A stretch of DNA of 64,000 nt from Microbulbifer taiwanensis (lineage in GTDB: Bacteria > Pseudomonadota > Gammaproteobacteria > Pseudomonadales > Cellvibrionaceae): positions 1-64,000 of the forward strand of contig NZ_JACZFR010000036.1 in NCBI RefSeq assembly GCF_014904815.1. The letters run 5' to 3'. Made by a program: the position numbers and the translations under genes. The notes under the pieces are model-generated. The model did not search any database, was not told the DNA's origin, and saw only the letters and a list, made by a program, of their open reading frames with translations. Shown piece by piece: positions 26,822-37,063 of this stretch; position 1 is the first letter of the stretch, and each line of letters starts with the position of its first letter.

Positions 26822-26890
26822 TCATCATTCCGGCGCAGGCCGGAATCCAGGTGCCACTTAACTGGATGCCGGCCTGCGCCGGTACGGCGA
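26822..26890. repeat. TCGTCATTCCGG-family palindromic repeat, copy 2
   Basis: The left arm from 26822 (TCATCATTCCGGCGCAGG) pairs with the right arm ending at 26890. It has the same layout and length as 24557-24625. It sits between the convergent esterase and response-regulator genes. Confidence 0.65.
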
Positions 26891-26921
26891 GCGAAGCACC
26901 ATTGAATCTGAAGTGGGGTCT

Positions 26922-27542
26922 CTACAGCTGGATCAGGGACTGGGCCTCGCGGATCAGCTGCTTGCGGTCGCGCAGCTCCAGCTTGCGCAGAATGGCTGTC
27001 ACATGGCTTTTGACCGTGGGCTCGGTGATCTCCAGCTCGTAGGCAATCTGCTTGTTCAACAGTCCCTGCGCGATCATCTGGAAGATACGCAGTTGCTGCG
27101 GTGTCAGTCGCCCCAGCCGCTCAGCCAGTGCAATTTCTTCGCTGCTCTCCAGCGCCTCGGCACTGAACCACTGCTCTCCCGCAAGAACCTTTTCGATGCA
27201 CTGCACTATTTCGCCGGTCTCGGCGGTCTTGGACAAGAAGCCGCTGGCGCCGAAGCCGGCCGCCTGCTGCACCACGGCATTTTTATCGCTACCGGACACC
27301 ACCACCACGGGTACTGCCGGATGATCGTTGCGTATCTGGGCCAGGCCATTCAGGCCTTGGCTGCCGGGCATATTCAGGTCCAGCAGCAGCAGGTCAATGG
27401 TCGTGCCATGCAGTTGCTGAAGGGTGGAATCCAGGTCTTCGCTCTGCAGCAATTCGCAGTCCGGGAAGTGTCGTGACAGTGTGGTGGCCAGGGCGTCGCG
27501 ATAGAGGGGGTGATCGTCGGCAATCAGCAGTCGGTAATTCAC
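26922..27542 (-). CDS. LuxR-family response regulator (CrbR/ErdR-like)
   Basis: A 206-residue two-component regulator. The receiver shows IADDHPLYRDAL, the phosphoacceptor in LLLLDLNMPG (Asp 55), SGSDK and LSKTAE. A LuxR/FixJ helix-turn-helix spans about 140-200 (LTPQQLRIF, LLNKQIAYEL, EPTVKSHVTAILRKL). This is the type of partner used by CrbS/MxtR hybrid kinases, and such a kinase is encoded 2.4 kb away. It follows the dehydrogenase gene by 41 bases on the same strand and is probably in its operon. Confidence 0.88.
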   Translation of the reverse strand: MNYRLLIADDHPLYRDALATTLSRHFPDCELLQSEDLDSTLQQLHGTTIDLLLLDLNMPGSQGLNGLAQIRNDHPAVPVVVVSGSDKNAVVQQAAGFGASGFLSKTAETGEIVQCIEKVLAGEQWFSAEALESSEEIALAERLGRLTPQQLRIFQMIAQGLLNKQIAYELEITEPTVKSHVTAILRKLELRDRKQLIREAQSLIQL

Positions 27543-27583
27543 ATAACACCCTTGTTTTAAAAGTTATCCAGGGTGCAGAGATC

Positions 27584-28372
27584 TTACTGTGCGCTCCAAC
27601 CCCCGTCCACCGGCAGGGAGGCGCCGGTAATGGTACTGGCGAAGTCGCCGCACAGGTAGAGCACCAGTTCGCCGATGGCTTCCGGTTTGGTCGCGCGGGC
27701 CAGGGGTTGCTTGGCGCCGATCAACTGCACGCGCGCCGCCTCGGTGTCTATTTCCTGCGTCCTGGCAATGGAGTCTATCTGTGGCTGAATCAGCGGTGTC
27801 TCCACCCAGCCGGGGCAGACGGCGTTGGCGGTGATACCGCGGTCGGCGTTCTCCAGCGCCAGCACCTTGGTGAGACCGATCAGGCCGTGTTTGGCGGCGC
27901 AGTAGGCGGCCTTCCTTTCCGACGCCACCAGGCCGTGTACGGAGGAGATATTGACGATGCGCCCCCAGCTGGTGGCGCGCATGTCGGGCAGCAGGTCGCG
28001 GGCGAGGAAAAATGCAGCACTCAGGTTGATCGCCAGAATTTTCTGCCACTGCTCCGTTGGGAATTCGCTGGTTTCGGCTGTGAATTGCACACCGGCGTTG
28101 TTGACCAGGATAGCCGGGTTGCCGAGTGCCTCGCGGGTGTCTGCGATCAGCTGGGCGCAGCCGGCTTCGGAGGATATATCGGCGCTGCTGAAGCCGCAGG
28201 ATACTTCGTATTCTTTGCGAAGGCGACGCTGGAGATCCTCGCCCTGCGCCGGGCTGGCCAGGCCGTGCAGCATAACCGCATGGCCCGCACGTGCCATGGT
28301 TTCCGCTATCGCGAAACCAATGCCGCTGGTGGACCCGGTGATCAATACTGGCTGTTTCTGTTCCCGCTGCAC
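27584..28372 (-). CDS. bdhA: 3-hydroxybutyrate dehydrogenase
   Basis: NAD-dependent oxidation of 3-hydroxybutyrate to acetoacetate, in polyhydroxybutyrate or ketone-body use. The 262-residue SDR protein has TGSTSGIG, NNAG, the Ser of NISSVHGLVAS, YCAAKHG and the CPGWVETPLIQPQI segment characteristic of this subfamily. The GTG start at 28372 follows GGGAG. It heads a two-gene unit with the LuxR-type regulator. One copy of the 13-base shared sequence lies 112 bases upstream. Confidence 0.85.
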   Translation of the reverse strand: MQREQKQPVLITGSTSGIGFAIAETMARAGHAVMLHGLASPAQGEDLQRRLRKEYEVSCGFSSADISSEAGCAQLIADTREALGNPAILVNNAGVQFTAETSEFPTEQWQKILAINLSAAFFLARDLLPDMRATSWGRIVNISSVHGLVASERKAAYCAAKHGLIGLTKVLALENADRGITANAVCPGWVETPLIQPQIDSIARTQEIDTEAARVQLIGAKQPLARATKPEAIGELVLYLCGDFASTITGASLPVDGGWSAQ

Positions 28373-28483
28373 TGAAAACTCCCGCGGCCGCTGCCAAAGA
28401 ATAAAAGCTCGATCTGCGCATTGCTGGCAGAGCTTACTTCACCTGGCAAAAATGCTAACAGCGGCGGGATTGTGCGTCTGTAT

Positions 28484-28496
28484 GACCAAGGTATGA
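28484..28496. promoter_or_regulatory. Shared 13-base sequence, copy 2 (candidate regulator site)
   Basis: GACCAAGGTATGA, identical to 21005-21017, lies upstream of the dehydrogenase-regulator pair. The placement fits autoregulation by the LuxR-type regulator, but this is only inference. Confidence 0.35.
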
Positions 28497-28517
28497 GACG
28501 GCCCGATGAGTCCCGTA

Positions 28518-29216
28518 TCAACGGTGCCTGCCCCTGCCGCCCGAGCGGTGCCCCGGGGCGGGTGAGGACTGGTGGCGGTGGCCGGGGCGTGTGTGATACT
28601 TGCCGATCGATCGGCGCCTGCCGTGAGTACTGTGGCCGCGGTGCCTGTGATGCCCGCTGCGGATATTCTTTCTACCCTCTATGCGCCGCCCGCCTATTGT
28701 TCTGTGCCCCGGTCGCAGGCGGCGATCACCGCTGATGCCGGGAGTGGGACCAATCCGGTCGGCGCCGCGAAGCCTGCGATCGCTACCTGTGGCATGGCGG
28801 CGATGTTTGAAGTGCCGGCGGTGTATGCGGTAAGCCCTGCCTCCGCGGTAGTAGCTGTCACCGCGATAGCCGTATCTTTTTTTGTAGTAGGGGCGGTAGC
28901 GATAATACTGATAGGGTCGGTAGTAGTAGGACTGCGTGGAATATATCTCGCGCGGATAATAGTCGGGTCGCACCCGATAGTAATCGCTGGATGCGTAGGG
29001 CAGGTAGATAACGGTACCGGATGGGGCGACATAGGAACCGGAATAGGAGCTGCGTGTCTCGGCGCGCGTCGAGTAATGGGTCCTACTGGACGGGTAGGTA
29101 TAGGGCCGCGAAAAGACAGGAGCGGCGGAGTAGTAACCGCCCGACGTGCAGGCGCCGAGGGTTACTGCCACACATAGAGTAGCCGCCGTTAATGCTCGCT
29201 TGAGGATGCAATTCAT
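28518..29216 (-). CDS. Tyr/Arg/His-rich lipoprotein, copy 3
   Basis: A 232-residue predicted lipoprotein (lipobox TLGAC, Cys at residue 23). The first half is dominated by Tyr with Ser, Pro and Arg (YYRPYQYYRYRPYYKKRYGY). The second half is Arg/His/Gly-rich low-complexity. No family is recognised. With 29324-29725 and 29818-30105 it forms a tandem set sharing signal-peptide style and Tyr-rich repeats, most likely diverged duplicates. The basic, aromatic surface suggests binding to polymers or cell wall, but nothing proves it. Confidence 0.65.
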   Translation of the reverse strand: MNCILKRALTAATLCVAVTLGACTSGGYYSAAPVFSRPYTYPSSRTHYSTRAETRSSYSGSYVAPSGTVIYLPYASSDYYRVRPDYYPREIYSTQSYYYRPYQYYRYRPYYKKRYGYRGDSYYRGGRAYRIHRRHFKHRRHATGSDRRLRGADRIGPTPGISGDRRLRPGHRTIGGRRIEGRKNIRSGHHRHRGHSTHGRRRSIGKYHTRPGHRHQSSPAPGHRSGGRGRHR

Positions 29217-29323
29217 CGCGCCGACTCCGGGATTCTCAAAAACACCTGCCCCCGACTGCGGTCAGCGTTGGGTTCCTGCTGACGGCAGCGGGGGCAGTGT
29301 CGTACGGGTGGGCTCATGGCCCG

Positions 29324-29725
29324 CTAGCGGCGGGCGCCGCCGGCGGGTCTGGGGCTGCCCCCCCTGTGGGGCCGGCCCCCCGCCCTCCTGCGGCCGGTGG
29401 TGGTCGGGCGGCCGTGGTATCCGCGTCCGCGATAGTAGCCGCGCCCGCGATAGTAACGGTGGCCGTCGTAGCCGCGTCCGCGATAGCGGTAGTAGCCACG
29501 GCCGTAATACCTATAGCGCGGGTGATAGCGGTAACCGTAGCGGTAATAGCGCGGTGAGGAGTAGTAGAAGGAAACACCGCTGGATGGATAGACGTAGGGG
29601 TAACCGCCGTAGTAGCCACCGGAATAGTAGCTGCCTCCGTAGTAGCCATCGGTCGCGCAGGCACCCAGGGTCAGGGCGGTGCAGACCGTGGCGGCGATAA
29701 GGCCGGTTCTGATCAGTCTCTTCAT
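29324..29725 (-). CDS. Tyr/Gly/Arg-rich lipoprotein, copy 2
   Basis: A 133-residue predicted lipoprotein; lipobox TLGAC with Cys at 23, as in the downstream copy. The mature part is built of Tyr-Gly-Gly and Tyr-Arg-Gly units (YYGGSYYSGGYYGG, then YYRGRGYYRGRGYHG). The ATG follows GGAGA. It has the clearest repeat pattern of the three paralogues. The function is unknown. Confidence 0.68.
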   Translation of the reverse strand: MKRLIRTGLIAATVCTALTLGACATDGYYGGSYYSGGYYGGYPYVYPSSGVSFYYSSPRYYRYGYRYHPRYRYYGRGYYRYRGRGYDGHRYYRGRGYYRGRGYHGRPTTTGRRRAGGRPHRGGSPRPAGGARR

Positions 29726-29817
29726 AATGCAGTCTCCGATTTAGGGAAGCTCCGTTGGTTGAGGCACTTCCTGCGGCACTTGCATGTCGCTCGCCTGGGG
29801 TTGGGATTCGTCCCCGG

Positions 29818-30105
29818 TCAGTAAGGCCTGGGTCGCGGCCTCACTGGCGGTGAGTAGTAATAGGGTGGTCTGGGGCGGTAGTAGCCGCCGCTCCAGTAGT
29901 AGTCGGGGTGGCGCGCATTGTGGCAGAGGCCGTTCGGGTGACAGTGGTAGTAGGGCCCGCCGACCCGGTAGTAGGCCCTGCCGGTCACCGTGGTGCTGCG
30001 GGCGGTGTAGCCGCTGCCGGAGCAGGCCGACAGTGTCAGGGTGGCCGCAGCCACCAGCGCACAGCAGGCGCTGGACAGCAGCAGCCTCTCGGGCAGCCGT
30101 TTCAT
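29818..30105 (-). CDS. Tyr/Pro-rich small lipoprotein, copy 1
   Basis: A 95-residue predicted lipoprotein with lipobox LSAC and a strong GGAGGT site before ATG 30105. The mature part has GRAYYRVGGPYYHCHPNGLC, two Cys that could pair, and a Tyr/Pro/Arg-rich tail (YYRPRPPYYYSP). It is the first of three Tyr-rich lipoprotein genes in a row. The YYHCHPNGLCH motif may bind metal (inference). Confidence 0.66.
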   Translation of the reverse strand: MKRLPERLLLSSACCALVAAATLTLSACSGSGYTARSTTVTGRAYYRVGGPYYHCHPNGLCHNARHPDYYWSGGYYRPRPPYYYSPPVRPRPRPY

Positions 30106-30264
30106 TGAGACCTCCGCGCCGATTGGCGGGTAAAACGTCTAATAATCAGCCTAGCAGGGTTGGCGCAAATTTCCTCAATGGAGGAATTATTAATTGGCGG
30201 GTGTCTGCGTGAAGGGAGTGAGCAGTGGCGCCGGGCGGGCCGGCGCCACTGGAATGCGGGGTAT

Positions 30265-32355
30265 CTACTCGGCGGTTTCCATATTGGTGGCGATGATCTT
30301 CGCTTTGTCCAGCGCCTGGGGCAGGCCCGGCACAAAGTCAGCGCCGTATACGACTTGAATACTGGACCCGGACAGGTCCTCGCCGATGGGCTGGTAGCTC
30401 CCGCCGATGCAGTCTGCCAGGAAGGCCTCGGAGGCGGCGAAGAACGACAGCTTGTTTTCCGGCTTCTGGAAACCGTGGCCCTCGTCCGGGTAGAGGATAT
30501 AGGTCACCGGTATGTCCTTCTCCTTCATCGCCGCGACTATCTGGTCCGACTCGGCCTGCTTCACCCGCGGGTCGTTGGCGCCCTGGCCGATCAACAGCGG
30601 CCGCACTATCTTGTCGGTGCGGTTGAGGGGGGAGCGCTCCTGCAACAGCTTCCGGCCCTCGGCGGTCTCCGGATTACCCACCGCTGCGTGCAGGGTATTC
30701 CTGTAGCCCTCCCAGTAGGGTGGAATGGAATCCAGCAGGGTGTTCAGGTTGGAGGGACCGACGATATCCACACCGCAGGCGAATTTCTCCGGCGTGAAGG
30801 TGAGCCCCACCAGGGTCGCATAGCCGCCGTAGCTGCCGCCCATGATCGCGACTTTGTCGGGCCTCGTAATGCCCTTTTCGATGGCCCAGTCGACGGCGTC
30901 GATCAGGTCGTCGTGCATGGCGCCGGCCCACTCGCCGTTGCCGGCGTTCACGAAGACCTTGCCGAAGCCGATGGACGCGCGGAAGTTTACCTGCAGCACC
31001 GCGTAACCGCGGTTGGCGAGCCACTGCACTGCGCCTGAGTAGCCGAAAGTGTCCCTGGCCCAGGGGCCGCCGTGGACCAGCAGTACCATGGGCACCGGCG
31101 CGGATACGGATCCGTTTTTATCCGCGTCCGCCGGAAGGGTCAGGTAGGAAATCAGGTCCTTGCCATCCCGGGCGCGGATCGTCTGGGAATACATTGTTGC
31201 CAGTGGCAGGCCATCCAGTTTCGGGTTGGTGACGAAGAGCTGGTCCAGTTTGTTGTTTCCGCTGTGGAAAACCTGGTAGACCGGAGAGGCGTTGCCGCGA
31301 TCCGTGTACAGTACCCACCTGGAGGCGTCCAGTGTGGATGCCAGTATGTCGAAATTCCCCTCCACACTGGCGTTGAGTGCGGAGAAATTATCCGCGTAAT
31401 CCTCCTCCAGTGCCGTCCACTTGTTGGTGTGGATATTCACCGCGTAGGCGATGGGCTCGTGGTTGCGGGGGTGGAAAAACACCTTGGAAATATCGGCCAG
31501 TTCGGACGCCGCCAGTATTTCTGTATCGCCGGACTCCAGATCCAGGTGGACCAGCGCCGCCTTGTCCCGCTCGCGGCTGTCGAGCATAAAGATGCCGTTG
31601 TTGGCGGCATCGAAACCGAGGATCTGGGTGGTGAAGGTGTCCGCGACGGGAATCTCGAACAGCTGCAGCCACTCCTCGTCGCGCCACTCGAACACATTGA
31701 AGCCGCCGCTCGGCGTCGACTCGGTGGCGAGGCGCAGCTGCAGGTCGTTGTCGAAGAAGAAGGTGGCGAAGCCGTCGTTCTCGAGGAGCAGTTTCCGCTC
31801 GGCGGTTTTCAGGTTCACCCTGTACAGGTCGTGCCAGCGCGGATCGCGATCGTTCATACCGACGATGGCGATGCCCGGATGCGACTCGCTCTGGGCGATC
31901 ATCTGCGCCTGTACGCCCTCGTAGGGAGACAGGTCGACAATTTTCCTGCTCTCCAGGTCGATGCTGTAAAGATGCCAGTTTTCATCGCCCTTTTTATCGC
32001 GGGTATAGAGCAGGTGTTTGCTGTCCAGGGCCCAGAAATGCCGCGGTATACCGCGGCCCGTGTCATGGGTGACCGGCTCGGCCGCGTCGATATCGCCCGC
32101 CGGCGCCACCCAGAGATTCATCACGCCGTCCAGCGGTGCGCGAAAACTCATCATGCTGCCGTCCGGGCTGAGGCGCCCCTGGGATCGGTCCGGATTGCCG
32201 AACAGCAGCTCCCGCTCGATCAGCTTAACCTGAGGTTTTTCTCCGGCAGCGGCCTCTTCCTTGCTGATTTCCGTTGTCGAGTCGCCCCTGGGACTGCAGG
32301 CACTGATCAGTGCAAAGAGCGAGACTGCGCCTAAAAATCCGATTGATTTTCTCAT
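30265..32355 (-). CDS. S9 family prolyl-oligopeptidase-like peptidase, lipoprotein
   Basis: A 696-residue peptidase with an N-terminal beta-propeller (residues about 40-420) and a C-terminal alpha/beta hydrolase. The catalytic set is present: Ser in GGSYGG near 508, Asp in GANDPR near 595, His in DEGHGF near 627. A lipobox (LISAC) indicates membrane anchoring on the periplasmic side. The start at 32355 follows AGGAA; an ATG five codons earlier has no site. Such enzymes cleave short peptides and dipeptidyl or acyl-amino-acid ends. Confidence 0.92.
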   Translation of the reverse strand: MRKSIGFLGAVSLFALISACSPRGDSTTEISKEEAAAGEKPQVKLIERELLFGNPDRSQGRLSPDGSMMSFRAPLDGVMNLWVAPAGDIDAAEPVTHDTGRGIPRHFWALDSKHLLYTRDKKGDENWHLYSIDLESRKIVDLSPYEGVQAQMIAQSESHPGIAIVGMNDRDPRWHDLYRVNLKTAERKLLLENDGFATFFFDNDLQLRLATESTPSGGFNVFEWRDEEWLQLFEIPVADTFTTQILGFDAANNGIFMLDSRERDKAALVHLDLESGDTEILAASELADISKVFFHPRNHEPIAYAVNIHTNKWTALEEDYADNFSALNASVEGNFDILASTLDASRWVLYTDRGNASPVYQVFHSGNNKLDQLFVTNPKLDGLPLATMYSQTIRARDGKDLISYLTLPADADKNGSVSAPVPMVLLVHGGPWARDTFGYSGAVQWLANRGYAVLQVNFRASIGFGKVFVNAGNGEWAGAMHDDLIDAVDWAIEKGITRPDKVAIMGGSYGGYATLVGLTFTPEKFACGVDIVGPSNLNTLLDSIPPYWEGYRNTLHAAVGNPETAEGRKLLQERSPLNRTDKIVRPLLIGQGANDPRVKQAESDQIVAAMKEKDIPVTYILYPDEGHGFQKPENKLSFFAASEAFLADCIGGSYQPIGEDLSGSSIQVVYGADFVPGLPQALDKAKIIATNMETAE

Positions 32356-32463
32356 GGCTGATTCCTGCATTTATTTTTCGGTGTACGTCCGCTACTCCGC
32401 GGGCAGGATTGCACAATGCCCGGTGCTTTGAAAGCGGGTGCAGGAAGCCAGGTCGCAAAAAGA

Positions 32464-32491
32464 AAAGGCGCCGGTTGAACGCGGCGCCTTT
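32464..32491 (-). terminator. Terminator after hutH
   Basis: AAAGGCGCCG (32464-32473) pairs with CGGCGCCTTT (32482-32491). On the minus strand it runs into a T-rich tail (A residues before 32464). It follows the hutH stop by 17 bases. Confidence 0.75.
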
Positions 32492-32508
32492 GGTGGAGGG
32501 GTTAGGTT

Positions 32509-34059
32509 TCAGTGGCAGCTGGGCAGCAGATTCGGCTCTACAAACTGAAGGTAGGCGGCACTGGCCAGCAGCTGCTTGGCCTCCTCGATATCCGGCGCGA
32601 AGTAGCGATCCTTATCGTAGAAAGACACCCGCTCGCGCAGCTTGCCCTTGGCCTGTTCCAGTTTTTCCGTGCTCTTCAGCGGCGCGCGGAAGTCCATGCC
32701 CTGGCAAGCGGCCAGCAGTTCCACCGCGAGAATACCGCAGGTGTTGTCGGCCATATCGCGCAGGCGGCGGCCGGCGAAGGTGGCCATGGAAACATGGTCT
32801 TCCTGGTTGGCGGAGGTGGGCAGCGAGTCGACGCTGGCCGGGTGGGCGAAGGTCTTGTTCTCGCTGGCCAGCGCCGCGGAAGTCACCTGGGCGATCATAA
32901 AGCCGGAGTTGACCCCGCCGTTGTCCACCAGGAAGGGCGGCAGGCCGGACAGGTTGGAATCGATCAGCAGCGCCATGCGGCGCTCGGACAGGGCGCCGAT
33001 TTCCGCCAGTGCCAGCGCCAGGTTGTCGGCCACCATGGCCACCGGCTCGGCGTGGAAGTTGCCGCCGGAAATGATGTCGGAGTTTTCCGGGTTTTCCTCG
33101 TCGGTAAATACCAGCGGATTGTCGGAGACACCGTTGGCCTCTGCCAGCAGCACCTCTGCGGCGAAGCGAATCTGCTGCAGGCAGGCGCCCATCACCTGCG
33201 GCTGGCAGCGCAGGGAATAGGGGTCTTGTACCTTTTCACAGAACTGGTGCGACTCACCGATTTCGCTGCTGTCGCCGAGCAGGTCGCGATACGCGGCGGC
33301 GACCTGGCGCTGCGCCTTCTGGCCGCGGGCCGCGTGAATGCGGTCGTCGAAGGGGCGGCGGGAGCCCTTGGCCGCTTCCAGGGTCAGGGCGCCGCTCACC
33401 AGGCCGCCGGCGAACAGGTCTTCGGCCGAGAACATGCCCAGCAGGGCAAAGGCGGTGGAAGCCTGGGTGCCGTTCAGCAGCGCCAGGCCCTCTTTCGGTG
33501 CCAGGGTCATGGGTTCCAGGCCGGCCTTTTTCAGGCCCTCTTTGGCGGACTTGCGCTTGCCGCCGATAAAGCATTCGCCCTCACCGAGCAGTACCACGCT
33601 CATATGCGCCAGCGGCGCCAGGTCGCCGGACGCGCCCACGGAACCCTTCTCCGGAATCGCCGGGAAAACTTCCGCGTTGACCAGCTTGATCAGCGCCTCG
33701 ATCAGCTCGGCGCGCACACCGGAAAAACCGCGCGCGAGGGAGTTGATCTTCAGCACCATCAGCAGGCGCACCGTGGCCTCACTCATGAAATTGCCGGTAC
33801 CGGCGGCGTGGCTGAGCACGATCGCGCGCTGCAGGGCTTCCAGGTCCTGTTTCTCGATGCGGGTGTTGGCCAGCAGACCGAAACCGGTGTTGATGCCGTA
33901 AACGGTGCGGCCCTCGTTCAGCACTTGGGCGACGGTCTTGGCGGAGGCCTCGATGGCCGGGTAGGCACTTTTTGCCAGTGACAGCTGCACCGGCTCGCGC
34001 GCGACGCGGCGCAGTTGCGCCAGGCTCAGTTGACCGGGATCGATTTCCAATTTGTACAT
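32509..34059 (-). CDS. hutH: Histidine ammonia-lyase
   Basis: First step of histidine breakdown, releasing ammonia to give urocanate. The 516 residues carry the Ala-Ser-Gly triad (143-145, within [12 protein letters not shown]) that cyclises into the MIO cofactor. The nearby VYGINTGFG and the FHAEPVAM and NQEDHVSM segments are typical. The ATG at 34059 follows GGTGA; a GTG at 34071 is an alternative. It is the last gene of the leftward hutC-hutU-hutH set, separated from hutU by a palindromic repeat. Confidence 0.97.
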   Translation of the reverse strand: MYKLEIDPGQLSLAQLRRVAREPVQLSLAKSAYPAIEASAKTVAQVLNEGRTVYGINTGFGLLANTRIEKQDLEALQRAIVLSHAAGTGNFMSEATVRLLMVLKINSLARGFSGVRAELIEALIKLVNAEVFPAIPEKGSVGASGDLAPLAHMSVVLLGEGECFIGGKRKSAKEGLKKAGLEPMTLAPKEGLALLNGTQASTAFALLGMFSAEDLFAGGLVSGALTLEAAKGSRRPFDDRIHAARGQKAQRQVAAAYRDLLGDSSEIGESHQFCEKVQDPYSLRCQPQVMGACLQQIRFAAEVLLAEANGVSDNPLVFTDEENPENSDIISGGNFHAEPVAMVADNLALALAEIGALSERRMALLIDSNLSGLPPFLVDNGGVNSGFMIAQVTSAALASENKTFAHPASVDSLPTSANQEDHVSMATFAGRRLRDMADNTCGILAVELLAACQGMDFRAPLKSTEKLEQAKGKLRERVSFYDKDRYFAPDIEEAKQLLASAAYLQFVEPNLLPSCH

Positions 34060-34092
34060 AAATTTATTCACCGAAAATAATTATCTATTTCG

Positions 34093-34206
34093 TCGTCATA
34101 CCGGCGCAGAGCCTGTGCCGGACTTGATCCGGTACCGGTATCCAGTTCTTTGGCAGTGAGTGTTCGGCTGCTCCAGTTGCTGGATCCCGGATCGAGTCCG
34201 GGATGA
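34093..34206. repeat. Long TCGTCAT-family repeat, inverted copy between hutU and hutH
   Basis: 34093-34144 is almost identical to the reverse complement of 36001-36050, and the right end (CTGGATCCCGGATCGAGTCC and on) to that of 35944-35972. Thus two copies of one roughly 110-base palindromic element flank hutU in opposite orientation. Confidence 0.7.
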
Positions 34207-34233
34207 CCCTGTAAGAAAGTTGTTCGTCTCGAA

Positions 34234-35910
<1,677 letters not shown>

Positions 35911-35943
35911 GATTACCTCGCAATATTTTTTCAAAAAAATCAT

Positions 35944-36050
35944 TCGTCATTCCGGGCTTGACCCGGAATCCAGCACTCTCTGCGTTCGATTCGGGCACTG
36001 GATCCCGGTACCGGATCAAGTCCGGCACAGGCTCTGCGCCGGGATGACGA
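35944..36050. repeat. Long TCGTCAT-family repeat between hutC and hutU
   Basis: Terminal arms 35944-35955 and 36039-36050 pair with one mismatch; an internal stem 35949-35956 with 35962-35969 is perfect. It is the inverted partner of 34093-34206. Confidence 0.7.
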
Positions 36051-36060
36051 CATTGGAGTT

Positions 36061-36783
36061 TTAAAATCTCAACTGTGCGCCGAGCCGGTAACGATTTCCC
36101 GGGTGCACCAGTCGCGCAAAACTCACGGTGCCGGCACTGCTCTTGGTGCGCCGCCAGATCTGCAGGCAGGCGCTGTTCGCCTCTATGGCCAGTGCCGCGG
36201 CGATTGCGGGTTTTGCTGCAATCGCCTCCACGGTGGTGTCCGCCTCGGTCAGCGGTGCCACCCGGGACAGGTAGGCGTTGGGCGTGGTCGCGCTGAAGTC
36301 CTGCTGCAGGTAGTCCGGTGCCAGACCCGGATTGGTAAAGCGCTCCTCCCACTGGATCGGCAGCTCGTTGTCGCAGTGCACTATGATCGAGTGAAAGATG
36401 CGCGCGCCCTCGGGTATACCCAGGGCGCGGGCCACGTCCGCGGCTGCCTCGCACTCCTGCAACAATAGAATGCGATTGCTATAACTGTGGCCGCGGGCGG
36501 AGACCTCGTCGGCAATATTGCGCACTTCCAGCAGCGAGCCGGCCGGTACCGGCTCGGCGACAAAAGTGCCCAGGCCCTGGGAGCGCATCAGCACTCCCTC
36601 GTCGGTCAGCTCGGTCAGCGCGCGGCGCGCGGTCATGCGGCTGACGCCGAACTCCTGCGCCAGCTGGTTCTCCGACGGCACCTGGAAGTGCACGGGCCAG
36701 CTGCCGGTTTCTATCTGCCGGCGGATATGGCGCTTGATGGCCGCATAGCGGGGTTCGCCGGTGTTGGGAGTTGCAGTATTCAT
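36061..36783 (-). CDS. hutC: Histidine utilisation repressor HutC
   Basis: GntR-family repressor of 240 residues that responds to urocanate. The N-terminal winged helix (KRHIRRQIETGSWP, PSENQLAQEFGVSRMTARRAL) spans about 12-75; the C-terminal UTRA effector domain spans about 95-235. The start at 36783 gives the standard N-terminus and lies 26 bases from the operator. It is divergent from hutI and precedes hutU and hutH, so it probably represses both directions including itself. Confidence 0.95.
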   Translation of the reverse strand: MNTATPNTGEPRYAAIKRHIRRQIETGSWPVHFQVPSENQLAQEFGVSRMTARRALTELTDEGVLMRSQGLGTFVAEPVPAGSLLEVRNIADEVSARGHSYSNRILLLQECEAAADVARALGIPEGARIFHSIIVHCDNELPIQWEERFTNPGLAPDYLQQDFSATTPNAYLSRVAPLTEADTTVEAIAAKPAIAAALAIEANSACLQIWRRTKSSAGTVSFARLVHPGNRYRLGAQLRF

Positions 36784-36808
36784 GGACTTCGGTAAAGTGC
36801 TGTAACAG

Positions 36809-36832
36809 CTTGTATATGGTTGTATATACAAG
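36809..36832. promoter_or_regulatory. HutC operator
   Basis: The arms CTTGTATAT (36809-36817) and ATATACAAG (36824-36832) are perfect inverted repeats. The stretch also contains TGTATATACA (36821-36830), the core known for HutC sites in pseudomonads. It lies in the divergent hutC-hutI gap, close to the hutC start. Confidence 0.8.
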
Positions 36833-37063
36833 ATAGGGGTTACTATGGTGGTCCCGGCGATCGCTGTCAAGCCATCGCGGTCCACGGTGCCGGAGCTGTA
36901 GGGGCGCACACCAGGGTTACCCTGCAGATTGGGCGAGGTGTCACACCCGCTGAATTGGGAAACCGCCCGGTCGATTGGCCGAGCGTCTATGGTTAGAAAA
37001 AGGAAATCCGCGCCTCCGGGAGGGCTGAGAAGGTCTTTCAGGAGCGCCGGGAAAAGAGAATCT

